Of a stretch of DNA of 64,000 nucleotides, positions 1-8,623 are shown piece by piece. Origin of the DNA: Brachybacterium muris (GTDB taxonomy: Bacteria > Actinomycetota > Actinomycetes > Actinomycetales > Dermabacteraceae); the NCBI RefSeq assembly GCF_016907455.1, contig NZ_JAFBCB010000001.1, positions 3,038,001 to 3,102,000 on the forward strand. The letters are read 5' to 3'. The position numbers and the translations under genes were made by a program. The notes under the pieces are model-generated. The model saw only the letters and a program-made list of their open reading frames with translations, did no database searches and was not told the origin of the DNA. Within the stretch, counting starts at the first letter, position 1; each line of letters starts with the position of its first letter.

Positions 1-68
1 CCCCACCACCGGTGCCGCTTCACGTCCTCGGCGTCCAGCCGGTCCTCGGCGCTCAGCGGTGCGTTCAT
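1..68 (-). CDS. N-terminal fragment of an unidentified protein, cut by window edge
   Basis: Only the first 22 codons lie in the window (MNAPLSAEDRLDAED then a basic VKRHRWW). The ATG overlaps the stop of the upstream acyltransferase gene as ATGA, so this is the third gene of a leftward operon with the SDR and the acyltransferase. The operon context suggests a lipid-related function, and a wax ester/diacylglycerol acyltransferase would fit, but the visible residues do not establish any family. Confidence 0.6.
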   Translation of the reverse strand, partial: MNAPLSAEDRLDAEDVKRHRWW

Positions 69-1174
69 GCCGGTCCTTCCCCGTCCCGGGCGCTGCCCAG
101 GACTTCCTCGTGATGGTCGTCGTACAGGCCCTTGACGCGCTCCCGGATCCGGGTGGAGAACTCCACCGCGGTCTCGCCCTCCTCGGCGATCATCGGGTCG
201 CCGAACACGACGGTGACCGGCGGCCGGCCGGGCCGGGGCCAGTTGCGGCCCTTGGGCATCGCCTCGTAGCCGCCCACAATCGCCGCCGGGATCACCGGCA
301 CGCCCACGCTGATGGCGAGCGCGGCACCGCCGGGCTTGAAGTCCCTCATCTGGCCGTCCTGCTGGCGCCCGCCCTCGGGAAACACCAGGATCGGCACTCC
401 GGAGCGCAACAGGTTCCGGGAGGTCCCGGAGTGCTTGCGGGAGCCGCCGCGGTCGATCGGGAAGGCGTTGAACATCCAGCGAACGAAGAACCGCTTGTAC
501 CAGACGTTGAAGAAGTAGTCGGCAGCAACGCCTGTGGAGAGGAATTTCGCCTGGCTCCACGGGAGGCTAAGGGCGATCATCGGAGCATCGACATGGCTGG
601 TGTGGTTCGCGACCAGCACGTACGGGCCGCGCACGGTGCGCACGCGACGGGCCACGATCGCCTTCGGGGTGACGGCGCTGCGCACCACGGCCCGGAAGAT
701 CATGCGCTGCAGCACGAAGCGCACGGCGGCGCGCCAGTGCGATCGGTACTTGGCCAGGTCGCCCTCGGGCTCGTCCCAGCCCTGGGCGCGGGAGCGGGCC
801 GAGAGGGAGGGGACGGGGCGGGCCTTGGCTGCCGCCTTCGCGTCTGCCTTGGCCTTGGCCTCGGCCTTCGCCTCCGCTCGGGCGTCGGCGCGGGCGGTCC
901 TCGCATCGGACATGGCGGTCCGGGCATCGGCCGTTGCCGACCTGGCCTCGGAGAGGCGCTCGCGCACGGTGCGCTCGAAGGCGGACTGCTCGCGAGGCGC
1001 CCTGGCGTCGTCGGTGGCGCTGTCGGTCCCGGTCTGGGGGTCGCCATCGACCCCGGCCGATACGGCGTCCCCGGGGGTGGGGTCACCGTCGGGGGTCGCG
1101 TCGCCGTCGGGGGTCGGGTCGCCGTCAGGGGTGGGGTCGCCGTCAGGAGTGCGGCCGTCGGCCTCGTCGCGCAT
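65..1174 (-). CDS. 1-acyl-glycerol-3-phosphate acyltransferase (PlsC-like) with long N-terminal extension
   Basis: A lysophospholipid acyltransferase of 369 residues, expected to transfer an acyl group to a lysophosphatidate-like acceptor at the inner face of the membrane. The catalytic HX4D block is NHTSHVD (His191, Asp196); block III is VFPEGGR and block IV is VPVIPAAI, all in the usual order. The acyltransferase domain fills roughly residues 140-350. The first ~135 residues are unusual: an acidic DGDPTP repeat followed by an Ala/Lys/Arg-rich heptad-like stretch (ADARAEAKAEAKAK) that could form a charged helix. It lies 3 bases downstream of the SDR gene and overlaps the next gene by ATGA, so the three are probably co-transcribed. 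Family assignment is firm; the physiological acceptor is unknown. Confidence 0.87.
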   Translation of the reverse strand: MRDEADGRTPDGDPTPDGDPTPDGDATPDGDPTPGDAVSAGVDGDPQTGTDSATDDARAPREQSAFERTVRERLSEARSATADARTAMSDARTARADARAEAKAEAKAKADAKAAAKARPVPSLSARSRAQGWDEPEGDLAKYRSHWRAAVRFVLQRMIFRAVVRSAVTPKAIVARRVRTVRGPYVLVANHTSHVDAPMIALSLPWSQAKFLSTGVAADYFFNVWYKRFFVRWMFNAFPIDRGGSRKHSGTSRNLLRSGVPILVFPEGGRQQDGQMRDFKPGGAALAISVGVPVIPAAIVGGYEAMPKGRNWPRPGRPPVTVVFGDPMIAEEGETAVEFSTRIRERVKGLYDDHHEEVLGSARDGEGPA

Positions 1175-1177
1175 CGT

Positions 1178-1954
1178 TCAGCGCTCCTTGCTGCGGCGGT
1201 GCGAGAGGAGCGCGCTGAGGCGCGCCACCAGGCCGCGGGGGGTGCCGCGCAGCACGCCGGCGATCAGCTTCCAGCGGGTGCTGGGGATGCTGACGGGCTT
1301 GCCGCGGGCCACGTCCGCCAGGCATTCCTCCACCAGGCGATCCGCGTCCAGCCACAGGAAGTCCGGGATGGAGGAGCCCTTGATGCCGGCGCGGGAGTGG
1401 AACTCGGTGCGCACCCAGCCGGGCATCAGGGCGGTCACGGTGACGCCGGTGCCGTTCAGCTGCACGCCGAGCGATTCGGAGTAGTTGCCCACCCACGCCT
1501 TGATGGCGGAGTAGTTGTTCTGGGTGACCAGGGCGCTCACGGAGCCGACGTTGATGATCCAGCCGCGGCCGCGGCGGCTCATCGCGCGACCTGCCGCCCC
1601 GCCCAGCTTGAGGACGGCGCGCACCATCACCTCGAAGCCGCGGTCGTGCTCGTCCAGGTCCTCGTCCAGCAGGCTCGCACGCACGGAGAAGCCGGCGTTG
1701 TTGACCAGCACGTCGACGGGGTCGGTGTCAGCGTCGAGGCGGTCCGCCACGCGCTGCTGGGCGTCACGGTCCACGAGGTCGGCGACCATCGTCTCCACGT
1801 CCACGCCGTGGCGGGATCGCAGGGTGGAGGCGAACTCCTCGAGGCGGGCGGCGTCGCGTGCCACCAGGACGAGAGGGACGCCGCGTGAGGCGAAAGCTGT
1901 TGCGAAGGCGGCCCCGATGCCCGCGGTGCCGCCGGTGATCAGGGCCCTGTGCAT
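1178..1954 (-). CDS. SDR family NAD(P)-dependent oxidoreductase
   Basis: A classical short-chain dehydrogenase/reductase of 258 residues. The cofactor motif TGGTAGIG is at residues 7-14, NNAG follows strand 4, and the catalytic YSAIK motif has Tyr148 and Lys152. It begins with ATG and appears leaderless: TATCGT lies 7 bases upstream of the start. It heads a leftward operon with a PlsC-type acyltransferase and is divergent from an acyl-CoA reductase gene, so a role in reducing a lipid aldehyde or ketone is plausible; the substrate cannot be read from the sequence. Confidence 0.88.
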   Translation of the reverse strand: MHRALITGGTAGIGAAFATAFASRGVPLVLVARDAARLEEFASTLRSRHGVDVETMVADLVDRDAQQRVADRLDADTDPVDVLVNNAGFSVRASLLDEDLDEHDRGFEVMVRAVLKLGGAAGRAMSRRGRGWIINVGSVSALVTQNNYSAIKAWVGNYSESLGVQLNGTGVTVTALMPGWVRTEFHSRAGIKGSSIPDFLWLDADRLVEECLADVARGKPVSIPSTRWKLIAGVLRGTPRGLVARLSALLSHRRSKER

Positions 1955-1961
1955 GGCGGCT

Positions 1962-1967
1962 ACGATA
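1962..1967 (-). promoter_or_regulatory. Probable -10 box of a leaderless promoter for the SDR gene
   Basis: On the minus strand TATCGT is followed by 7 bases and then the ATG, the spacing expected if transcription starts at or beside the start codon. The same layout recurs before several other genes in the window. Confidence 0.5.
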
Positions 1968-2140
1968 CACTAGCGAGGCCCTGACCAGGGCGCGCCGACA
2001 AGCCGCTGACCAGCACGGGGACCGACGCGGAACACCACGGACCAGCCCCGGGGGCGCTGTCGATCAGCCCCGGCACCATCGCTGATCAGCCCCGGGAACG
2101 CCCGCGCCTGCACCGCCGTACCCGTCCATCGAGGGATCCC

Positions 2141-4414
2141 ATGAACAACACCCCGTCCGCACCCGCCTCCACCGAGAACGCCGAGGGCACAGCCTCGCGC
2201 AGCGGAGGCCGTCGGATCCTGCTGACCGGGGTCACCGGGTTCCTGGGGCAGGCCGTGCTGCAGTCCCTGCTGGAGACCACCGACGACGTGCACGTCACCG
2301 CCGTGGTGCGCCCCAAGGGGAGTGTGGCCGGGCAGGCCCGCCTGGAGCAGCTGTTGCGCAAGCCCGTGTTCTCCACCTGGGTGGAGAAGATCGGCAAGGA
2401 CGAGGCCACCCGTGTCTTCGGCGAGCGCGTGACCGCCCTGGAGGGCGACCTCACCGACATGCCGCCCCTGACCGAGCCGTACGACGTGGTGATCCACTCC
2501 GCCAGCTCCGTCTCCTTCGACCCGCCCATCGACGAGGCCTTCCGCACCAACGTGGGCGGTGCCCGCAACCTCTACGAGGCACTCCTGGCCTCCGGGCAGG
2601 ACCCGCACGTCATCCACGTCTCCACCGCGTACGTCGGGGGCATCTCCAAGGGTCTGCGGCAGGAGGGCCGCCTGGTCCACGACGTCGACTGGCGCCGCGA
2701 GTACGACTCCGCCCAGGACGCCCGTGCCCGGGTCGAGGCCGAGTCCCGCAGGCCCGAGACCCTGCGCTCCCAGATGCGCACCGCCCGCCTGCGCGACGGC
2801 CGCATGGGCCCCAAGGCCGTGGCCGCCGCCGCCGAGGCCGCCCGCCGCGCCTGGGTGGACGAGCGCCTGGTGGACTTCGGCCGCACCCGTGCCCAGTCCG
2901 TGGGCTGGACCGACATCTACACCTTCACCAAGGCCATGGCCGAGCGCGTGGCGGAGGACCTGTGGGCCGGCGCCGGCCACCGCGTGTCCTTCGTGCGTCC
3001 TTCGATCATCGAGTCGGCCCTGCACCGCCCCTACCCCGGCTGGATCGACGGCTACAAGGTGGCCGACCCGCTGATCATGGCGTACGGCCGCGGCATGCTG
3101 CAGGAGTTCCCGGGCCTGGCCGATTCGATCCTGGACATCATCCCGGTGGACTTCGTGGTCAACGTGATCGTTGCCCTGGCCACCCAGGACGTGTCCCGTC
3201 GCGGGGACGACGCCTACTTCCAGGTGGTCTCCGGCGCCTCGAACCCGCTGCCGTTCCACGAGATGGTCTCCGCCGTGCGCGAGTACTTCGTGACCAAGCC
3301 CCTGGAGGACGACAAGGGCCGCCCGATCGTGGTGCCCGAGTGGCACTTCCCGGCCGTGGAGATGGTCGAACAGCGCTTCCGCACCAAGGAGATCGCCGCC
3401 AAGGCCGGTCAGAAGGTCGTGGCCTACCTGCCGGCCTCCCGCCGCACCCGCGAGTGGACCTCCAACCTGCACAAGGCCACCACGGGCCTGACCACGCTGC
3501 GCAAGTACATCGAGCTGTACCGCCAGTACACCAAGACCGAGATGGTGTTCGACGACGCCAACACCCGTGCCCTGCGGCAGGAGCTCCCCGCGTCCTTCCT
3601 GGAGCAGCACGACTTCGACGTCACCGAGATCAACTGGCGCGACTACTTCCAGCAGCTGCACCTGCCGGCCGTCACCGAGCTCACCAAGGCCTACTCCCGC
3701 GCCAAGGCCGCCCAGCGCACCCGCGCCGAGCGCCCCGCACCGGCCCTGAAGGAGAACGCCGACGCACTGGCGGTGTTCGACCTGGACGGCACCGTCGTGG
3801 CCACCAACATCGTGCAGCAGTACTTCGCGGTGGTGCGTGCCACCAAGCCGCGCCGCACCTGGCCCGGGGAGATCGGTGGCCTGCTGGCCTCCCTGCCCGG
3901 TTACCTGCGGGCCGAGCAGCGTGACCGCTCCGAGCTGATCCGCCTGGTCAACCGCCGCTATGAGGGCTACCGCGAGCAGGACCTGCGTGAGCTGATGAAC
4001 GGTGAGCTGGGCCGGAAGATCCGTGCCTCCATCCGCCCCGAGGCCCTCGAGGTGATCGAGCGCCACCGGGCGGCCGGGCACCGCACCGTGCTGGTCACCG
4101 GTGCACTGGACGTGCTGGTGGAGCCGCTGGCCGACCTGTTCGACGACGTGGTCGCCACCCACATGGACTCCGGGGCCGACGGCGTGATGACCGGCTACCT
4201 GGCCACTCCCCCGCTGGTGGACGAGGCCCGCGGCAACTGGCTGCGCAAGTACGCCGACCGTCACGGCGCGGACCTCAAGGCATCCTACGGCTACGGCGAC
4301 TCCCACGCCGATGCGGCCTGGCTGTCACTGGTGGGCACCCCCACGGCGATCTCCCCGGACCTGGGGCTGTTCTCTGTGGCCAAGAAGAACCGGTGGCGCA
4401 TCACCGATTGGTGA
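2141..4414 (+). CDS. Fatty acyl-CoA reductase-like SDR fused to HAD-IB phosphatase
   Basis: A two-domain protein of 757 residues. The N-terminal ~490 residues are an extended SDR of the fatty acyl reductase (NAD_binding_4) type: TGVTGFLG at 29-36 binds NAD(P), and YTFTK (Tyr260) is the catalytic Tyr-Lys pair. Residues ~537-757 are a HAD-IB phosphatase, with nucleophile motif DLDGTVV (Asp547, Asp549), VTGALD as motif II and the late GYGDSHAD motif. Known members of these families reduce fatty acyl-CoA to aldehyde or alcohol and hydrolyse phosphate monoesters; one chain carrying both suggests consecutive steps on a lipid intermediate (inference). It is divergent from the SDR/acyltransferase operon, with 186 bases between them. 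The start is an ATG; codon use matches the neighbours. Confidence 0.87.
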   Translation: MNNTPSAPASTENAEGTASRSGGRRILLTGVTGFLGQAVLQSLLETTDDVHVTAVVRPKGSVAGQARLEQLLRKPVFSTWVEKIGKDEATRVFGERVTALEGDLTDMPPLTEPYDVVIHSASSVSFDPPIDEAFRTNVGGARNLYEALLASGQDPHVIHVSTAYVGGISKGLRQEGRLVHDVDWRREYDSAQDARARVEAESRRPETLRSQMRTARLRDGRMGPKAVAAAAEAARRAWVDERLVDFGRTRAQSVGWTDIYTFTKAMAERVAEDLWAGAGHRVSFVRPSIIESALHRPYPGWIDGYKVADPLIMAYGRGMLQEFPGLADSILDIIPVDFVVNVIVALATQDVSRRGDDAYFQVVSGASNPLPFHEMVSAVREYFVTKPLEDDKGRPIVVPEWHFPAVEMVEQRFRTKEIAAKAGQKVVAYLPASRRTREWTSNLHKATTGLTTLRKYIELYRQYTKTEMVFDDANTRALRQELPASFLEQHDFDVTEINWRDYFQQLHLPAVTELTKAYSRAKAAQRTRAERPAPALKENADALAVFDLDGTVVATNIVQQYFAVVRATKPRRTWPGEIGGLLASLPGYLRAEQRDRSELIRLVNRRYEGYREQDLRELMNGELGRKIRASIRPEALEVIERHRAAGHRTVLVTGALDVLVEPLADLFDDVVATHMDSGADGVMTGYLATPPLVDEARGNWLRKYADRHGADLKASYGYGDSHADAAWLSLVGTPTAISPDLGLFSVAKKNRWRITDW

Positions 4415-4468
4415 GGAGGGGGCCTGCAGGCCAGCCTGCCCGCCTGCAGGCCAGCCTGCCCGCAGTGC

Positions 4469-4669
4469 TGCGCTGCCCCACCTGCCACCAGCCTTGCCTT
4501 CACGCCTGCCCGCAGCGCTACCCCTACCTGCCCCTACCTGCCCCTACCTGCCACCAGCCTGCCCGCAGGGTTGCGCTTCCCCACCTGCCCCCAGCCGTGC
4601 CTTCACGCCTGCCCGCTGCGCTGCCCCACCTGCCACCAGCCTTGCCTTCACGCCTGCCCGCAGCGCTAC
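4469..4669. repeat. Imperfect direct repeats of about 50 bp (minisatellite)
   Basis: The 53 bases at 4469-4521 recur exactly at 4617-4669, and a degenerate copy lies between them at about 4572-4622. The core contains CCACCTGCCACCAGCC and CTTCACGCCTGCCCGC. Shorter CCTACCTGCC triplicates (about 4520-4552) sit between copies. There are no unique spacers of constant length, so this is tandem/minisatellite DNA. Confidence 0.8.
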
Positions 4670-4799
4670 GCTGCCCCTGCCCCGCCCAACCGGTGCCCGA
4701 TTTCTCCCGTTTCGCAATCGGTGGGACGGAATCGCCGATTCCGGGGCCGTAATGCGCTTCGCGCCTCACTGGAGTCCCACCGTCAGTCAGCAGCCCGGC

Positions 4800-4920
4800 C
4801 AGACCGACCAGCACCCGGCCCACCAGCGGTCCGGCCAGATAGACCAGCACCCGGCCCACCCAGCACCCGGCTCATCAGCAGCCTCCCCACCCAGAACCCA
4901 GCCCACCCAGCACCCGGCCG
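4800..4920. repeat. CACCCGGCCCACC-type short repeats
   Basis: Units such as GACCAGCACCCGGCCCACC recur several times with small changes, mostly CGGCCAG plus CAGCACCCGGC. No coding meaning is apparent. Confidence 0.6.
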
Positions 4921-5000
4921 ACCCCTTGTAGTGCAGCCACGACGTTCCTCCCCACCCCCGGGTTCTCCACACGTCGGCGCCACACACACCATCGGCTCTG

Positions 5001-5957
5001 GTGAACGACCACCCTTGGGCCATGTTCCTTCCCAGCAGACTGGTGGTCCCGATGGGAGCGCGCGCTCCGTTCCGGCCACGTCCAGCACCGCGCGGCACCC
5101 ATCGCGTGGCGGACGCCGATCTCGGCGTGGCCACCAGCTCCGCCCTGCTTAATGAGGGACTCACCCACGCCCAGATCCGTACCGCCGTGCGGCGCGGGCA
5201 CCTGCGCAGCATCGCTCCCGGCTGGTACGCGAAGACCGGCGCGAACCCGAAGGTCGTCAAAGCATTGACCGCAGGTGCCCGCCTCACCTGCGTTGATGCG
5301 TCGGCACTGCACGGTCTATGGGTTCCTCCCCGGGAACGGGATGACGACCTGCACATCTACCGTCCCCGCTTGGGCAGTGCGTGCCCGCGGTGGGCAGCAG
5401 CGCACGGATCGGGCCTGCGGGCGTGGCCTGAAACGGACGCCATCGCCTCCCTCCGACTGGCCCTGGCGCACGCGATCCGCTGCGTGGACGGGGAGTCGGC
5501 GGCGGTGCTCCTCGAGTCCGCGATCGAGAGGGGGCTGCTGTCCATCGCGCAGGTCCAGGCCCTGCTGGATGACGCCCCACGTCGGCATCGTCAGCGCATC
5601 GGCGGTATCTCGGCAGCCAGCGGTTCCGGCTCGGAGACGCGGGTGGTGCGCGCGCTGCGCCGACGCGGCCATGATGTGGAGCAGCAGGTGTATGTGGAGG
5701 GGGTCGGATTCGTCGACGCGTACGTCAGCGGGCTCTTCCTGGAGATCGATGGGCGCACGCACCACAGTTCACCGGAATCGTTCAACGAGGATCGCCGGCG
5801 GGATCTGGCGATGCGTCGGCATGGACTGCAGATCCTGCGGCTGAGCTACTCCCAGGTGTGGCACAGCTGGCGCTCGACCGAGGAGGCGCTTCTGGAGACC
5901 GTTGCCCAGGTGGGCAGACAGGGCCGACGGCGGGTGGCACAGCTGCTGGCCGCCTGA
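5001..5957 (+). CDS. AbiEi-like winged-helix / DUF559 (Vsr-like endonuclease fold) protein
   Basis: 318 residues with the layout of actinobacterial proteins annotated as AbiEi-family antitoxin domain or DUF559 proteins. Residues ~40-100 resemble a winged helix (SALLNEGLTHAQIRTAVRRG, then LRSIAPGWYA). The C-terminal ~110 residues look like a PD-(D/E)XK nuclease: a Glu in SGSETRVVRAL, an Asp in GFVDAYV, and an ExD-type strand LFLEIDGRTHH, followed by a basic helix. Start is GTG; an in-frame ATG 21 bases later is an alternative. No AbiEii-type toxin lies next to it. It ends just before a nested hairpin. Function is unknown; nuclease activity is inferred from fold-like motifs only. Confidence 0.75.
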   Translation: MNDHPWAMFLPSRLVVPMGARAPFRPRPAPRGTHRVADADLGVATSSALLNEGLTHAQIRTAVRRGHLRSIAPGWYAKTGANPKVVKALTAGARLTCVDASALHGLWVPPRERDDDLHIYRPRLGSACPRWAAAHGSGLRAWPETDAIASLRLALAHAIRCVDGESAAVLLESAIERGLLSIAQVQALLDDAPRRHRQRIGGISAASGSGSETRVVRALRRRGHDVEQQVYVEGVGFVDAYVSGLFLEIDGRTHHSSPESFNEDRRRDLAMRRHGLQILRLSYSQVWHSWRSTEEALLETVAQVGRQGRRRVAQLLAA

Positions 5958-5986
5958 GGGCTGAGCGAGGTCGCGGGCTTGGCAGG

Positions 5987-6064
5987 TGACGAACAACGGG
6001 ACGATTTCGTCGCTTGAGCGCTGAAACTGTCAGCGACGCCTCATATTCATCCCGTCGTTCGTCA
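5987..6064. terminator. Nested inverted repeat between convergent genes
   Basis: Outer arms at 5987-6001 and 6050-6064 (TGACGAACAACGGGA against its inverse) pair over 15 bases with one mismatch. Inner arms GTCGCT (6009-6014) and AGCGAC (6032-6037) pair inside them. It lies between a rightward and a leftward gene, so it could terminate both; there is no clear T-run. A small palindromic mobile remnant is the alternative. Confidence 0.55.
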
Positions 6065-6082
6065 TAGAGCCGGGTCACGACA

Positions 6083-6925
6083 TCACAGCACCGAGGCGAT
6101 GAACTCCCGCAGCCGATCGGAGCGGGGCGCGTCGATCACCTGCTGGGGCGGCCCCTGCTCCACGATCTGCCCGTCGTCCATGAACACCACCTGGTCGGCC
6201 ACCTCGCGGGCGAAGCCCATCTCGTGGGTGACCACCACCATGGTCATGCCCTCCCGCGCCAGGTCCTTCAGCACGGCGAGCACCTCGGAGACCAGCTCCG
6301 GGTCCAGGGCACTGGTGGGCTCGTCGAACAGCATCAGCTCGGGCTTCATCGCCATGGCACGGGCGATGGCCACGCGCTGCTGCTGCCCGCCGGAGAGCTC
6401 GGCCGGGTAGTGATCGGCACGATCGGCCAGTCCCACGCGGCCCAGCAGGTCGCGCGCATCGCTCTCGGCCTGGGCGCGGTGCGTGCCGAGCACCTGCATG
6501 GGCGCCTCGATCACGTTGCCGAGTGCCGTGAGGTGGGGGAACAGGTGGAAGCGCTGGAACACCATGCCTATGCGGGAGCGCTGGGCGGCGATCTGCTTGT
6601 TGGACAGTCGTTGCCAGCGGCCGTCGGCCAGCGGCTCGGACTGGTAGCCCTGCAGCTCGCCGTCGATCCGCACGTCACCGGCGGTCGGGTTCTCCAGCTG
6701 GTTGATGCAGCGCAGCAGGGTGGACTTGCCCGAGCCCGAGGGGCCGACCAGCACACACACCTCTCCCGGCGCCACCTCCAGGGAGCAGCCCTTGAGGACG
6801 TGCAGGTCACCGAAGCTCTTGTGCAGGTCGGTGATCTCGACCAGCGCGGTGGCGGGCGTTGCCTGGCCGGCCGGGGCCGGCTGAGTGGAAGCCTGCTGGG
6901 CGGGGGTGCGGGGATCCTGGGTCAT
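6083..6925 (-). CDS. Polar amino acid ABC transporter, ATP-binding protein
   Basis: 280-residue GlnQ/ArtP-type ATPase that would energise uptake of a polar amino acid from the cytoplasmic face. Visible motifs: Walker [11 protein letters not shown]-loop in [12 protein letters not shown], signature LSGGQQQR, Walker [12 protein letters not shown], and the switch His in [10 protein letters not shown]. The first ~30 residues are a Gln/Pro/Ala-rich extension. The ATG shares its A with the stop of the upstream permease (TGATG), so translation is coupled. The gene itself is intact, but the permease and binding-protein genes upstream are both damaged, so it may no longer form a working transporter. 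Confidence 0.92.
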   Translation of the reverse strand: MTQDPRTPAQQASTQPAPAGQATPATALVEITDLHKSFGDLHVLKGCSLEVAPGEVCVLVGPSGSGKSTLLRCINQLENPTAGDVRIDGELQGYQSEPLADGRWQRLSNKQIAAQRSRIGMVFQRFHLFPHLTALGNVIEAPMQVLGTHRAQAESDARDLLGRVGLADRADHYPAELSGGQQQRVAIARAMAMKPELMLFDEPTSALDPELVSEVLAVLKDLAREGMTMVVVTHEMGFAREVADQVVFMDDGQIVEQGPPQQVIDAPRSDRLREFIASVL

Positions 6926-7915
6926 CACAGCTCCACCTCCGGGAGCGGGTCGTTCGGGGTGGTGCCGGCGCGGTTCACGGCTGCCTGGCGGGCGCCGCGG
7001 CTGCCGGGGGTGTGGCGGGCGGGCGTGCGGTCGTCGAAGCCGCGACCGAAGTACTTCTCGAGGTAGTACTGGCCCACCATCAGCACGCTGGTGATCGCGA
7101 GGTACCACAGGGCCGCCACGATCAGCAGCGGGATCGGCGTGAACAGCTTGTTGGCGATGCCGTTGGTGGCGAAGGTGAGGTCCAGGGTGAACGGCACCGC
7201 GAGCACCAGCGAGGTGGTCTTCAGCATGCCGATGGTCTCGTTGCCAAGCGGCGGCACGATCACCCTCATCGCCTGCGGCACGATGATGCGGCGCAGGATC
7301 CGGCCCTCGCTCATGCCGAGCGCCCGGGCGGCCTCGGACTGGCCGCGGTCCACCGAGTTCAGGCCCGAGCGGATGATCTCGGCGAGGTAGGCGCCCTCGT
7401 TCAGGCCCAGACCGATCACAGCGGCCCAGAACGCGGTGAGCAGGTCGCGGGTGGAGAAGGAGAACAGCTCCGGCCCGAAGGGCACGCCCACGGCGATCTT
7501 GGGGACGATCACGGTGAACAGGCCCCAGAACACCAGCTGGGTGTACACCGGAATGCCGCGGAACACGAAGATGTATCCCCAGCTCACCGCGCGCAGCACG
7601 GGGTTGTCGCTGCGGCGCATGATGGCTGCGGTCAGCGCCACGACGGTGCCCAGCACCATCGACAGCAGCGTCAGCAGGAGCGTCCAGCCGACGCCCTGGA
7701 CCACCTTGACGTCCAGGATGTAGGTCGCCACCGTGTCCCACTCGAACACCGGATTGGTGATCAGGAAGTACACCAGGGCGAGGGTCAGCAGACCCACCAC
7801 CACCGCTGCGATCCAGGTCCCCGGGCGCGGGGCTGGGCGGGCACGGATGGGGGGTGACCTCGTTACCGGCGGCGTCGCGCAGGTCAGGGGTGCCGGAGGT
7901 GGGGGTGCTGCTCAC
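6925..7915 (-). pseudogene. Polar amino acid ABC permease, frameshifted near the N-terminus
   Basis: The reading frame from about 7850 down encodes a His/Glu/Gln-type membrane permease: TM segments, EAA loop [13 protein letters not shown]...EAARALGMS, and a C-terminal tail. The natural start appears to be GTG at 7915, overlapping the binding-protein stop (GTGA) and reading [20 protein letters not shown]. After that the frame must change by one base to reach [21 protein letters not shown]. The break sits at six identical bases (7849-7854), where five would keep the frame. Translation from an internal GTG at 7803 would give a 292-residue protein lacking part of the N-terminus. So it is either a recent pseudogene or a homopolymer sequencing error. 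Confidence 0.8.
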
Positions 7916-8478
7916 GGTTGGGGGTCCACTTCTGCTCGTTCGATCATGCCGTTCTCGTTGCCCCAGGCCGCGAAGATCTCGCGCAGGTGGCCGGAGTCGA
8001 TGAGGTACTGGACGGCCCCCGCAGGGCCTCGGCGAACTCGGGCTGGCCCTTGGGCACGACGATACCGTTGAGCGCGGACTCCTCGATGTCGCCGATCTGC
8101 TCGAGAGTGCCGCGGGAGCGCGCCACTGCGTAGGCGGTCACCGGGGAGTCGGCCATGAGGATGTCCCCCTTGCCGCCGGCGACATTGGTTGCCGCGTCCG
8201 AGTTGGAGACGTAGGCCAGCATGTCGTATCCGGGCCTGCCGGCGTCACGGCACTGGTCGGAGCGCTCCAGGGACAGCTCCTCCTGGTAGGTGCCCACCTG
8301 GAGGGCGACGCGCTTGCCGCACAGGTCGGCCGGGTCGATGTCGTAGGGGTTCCCGGTGCGCACGGCATAGGCGATGCCGGCCTGGAAGTAGGAGACCATG
8401 CTGACGTTCTCGAGCCGTTCGGCGTTGATGGTGAAGCTGGAGATCCCCACGTCGTACTTGGTGAATATTCGCCTCGCT

Positions 8479-8569
8479 GGGGTCCGCTGATCGAGGGTTC
8501 GGGTGCCACGTCGCTGCCGTAGCGGTGGCGTCGTTCGGGACCACCAGTGGTGTCGTTGGGGCCGCTCTG
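8479..8569 (+). repeat. Subterminal repeats at the left end of IS copy 1
   Basis: Three related motifs of the form GGGnnCCnC: GGGGTCCGCTGATCG (8479-8493), CGGGACCACCAGTGG (8536-8550) and GGGGCCGCTCTG (8558-8569). Inverted counterparts occur at the right end (about 10943-10958, 10971-10980, 10988-11002, 11011-11026). IS21-family ends are known to carry multiple transposase-binding repeats; that role is inferred here. Confidence 0.55.
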
Positions 8570-8574
8570 TCTAC

Positions 8575-8615
8575 GCTCCTTCCGCCGTGTGTATAGGGCA
8601 CGCGGCGGAAGGAGC
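8575..8615 (+). promoter_or_regulatory. istA leader hairpin that sequesters the ribosome-binding site (copy 1)
   Basis: GCTCCTTCCGCCG (8575-8587) pairs perfectly with CGGCGGAAGGAGC (8603-8615), and four further pairs (one G-T) extend the stem to 17 with a loop TATAGGG. The 3' arm contains the istA Shine-Dalgarno GGAAGGAG, 9 bases before ATG 8624. A transcript entering from outside would fold and hide it; one starting inside the loop would not. Confidence 0.65.
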
Positions 8616-8623
8616 AATCTGGA

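Larger units (their letters stand above)
4415..5000. other. Gene-free, repeat-rich interval
   Basis: No convincing gene is seen between the acyl-CoA reductase and the next protein. The first half is C/T/G-rich direct repeats and the last part is built from CCAGCACCCGGCCCACC-like units. Between them, at 4727-4743, is a perfect 17-base inverted repeat, CGGAATCGCCGATTCCG, possibly a terminator stem for the upstream gene. Confidence 0.6.

Noticed and set aside
59..1888. Long rightward open frame opposite the acyltransferase and SDR genes
   Set aside because: Its product is a low-complexity His/Gly/Ala/Arg-rich string without any motif, and the opposite strand encodes two clear enzymes.
1970..4306. 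Leftward open frame of nearly 780 codons opposite the acyl-CoA reductase
   Set aside because: Antisense artefact of high GC: the sense strand carries complete SDR and HAD motifs.
4469..4669. CRISPR or attachment-site repeats
   Set aside because: The units are overlapping, variable and low-complexity; no integrase or cas gene is near.
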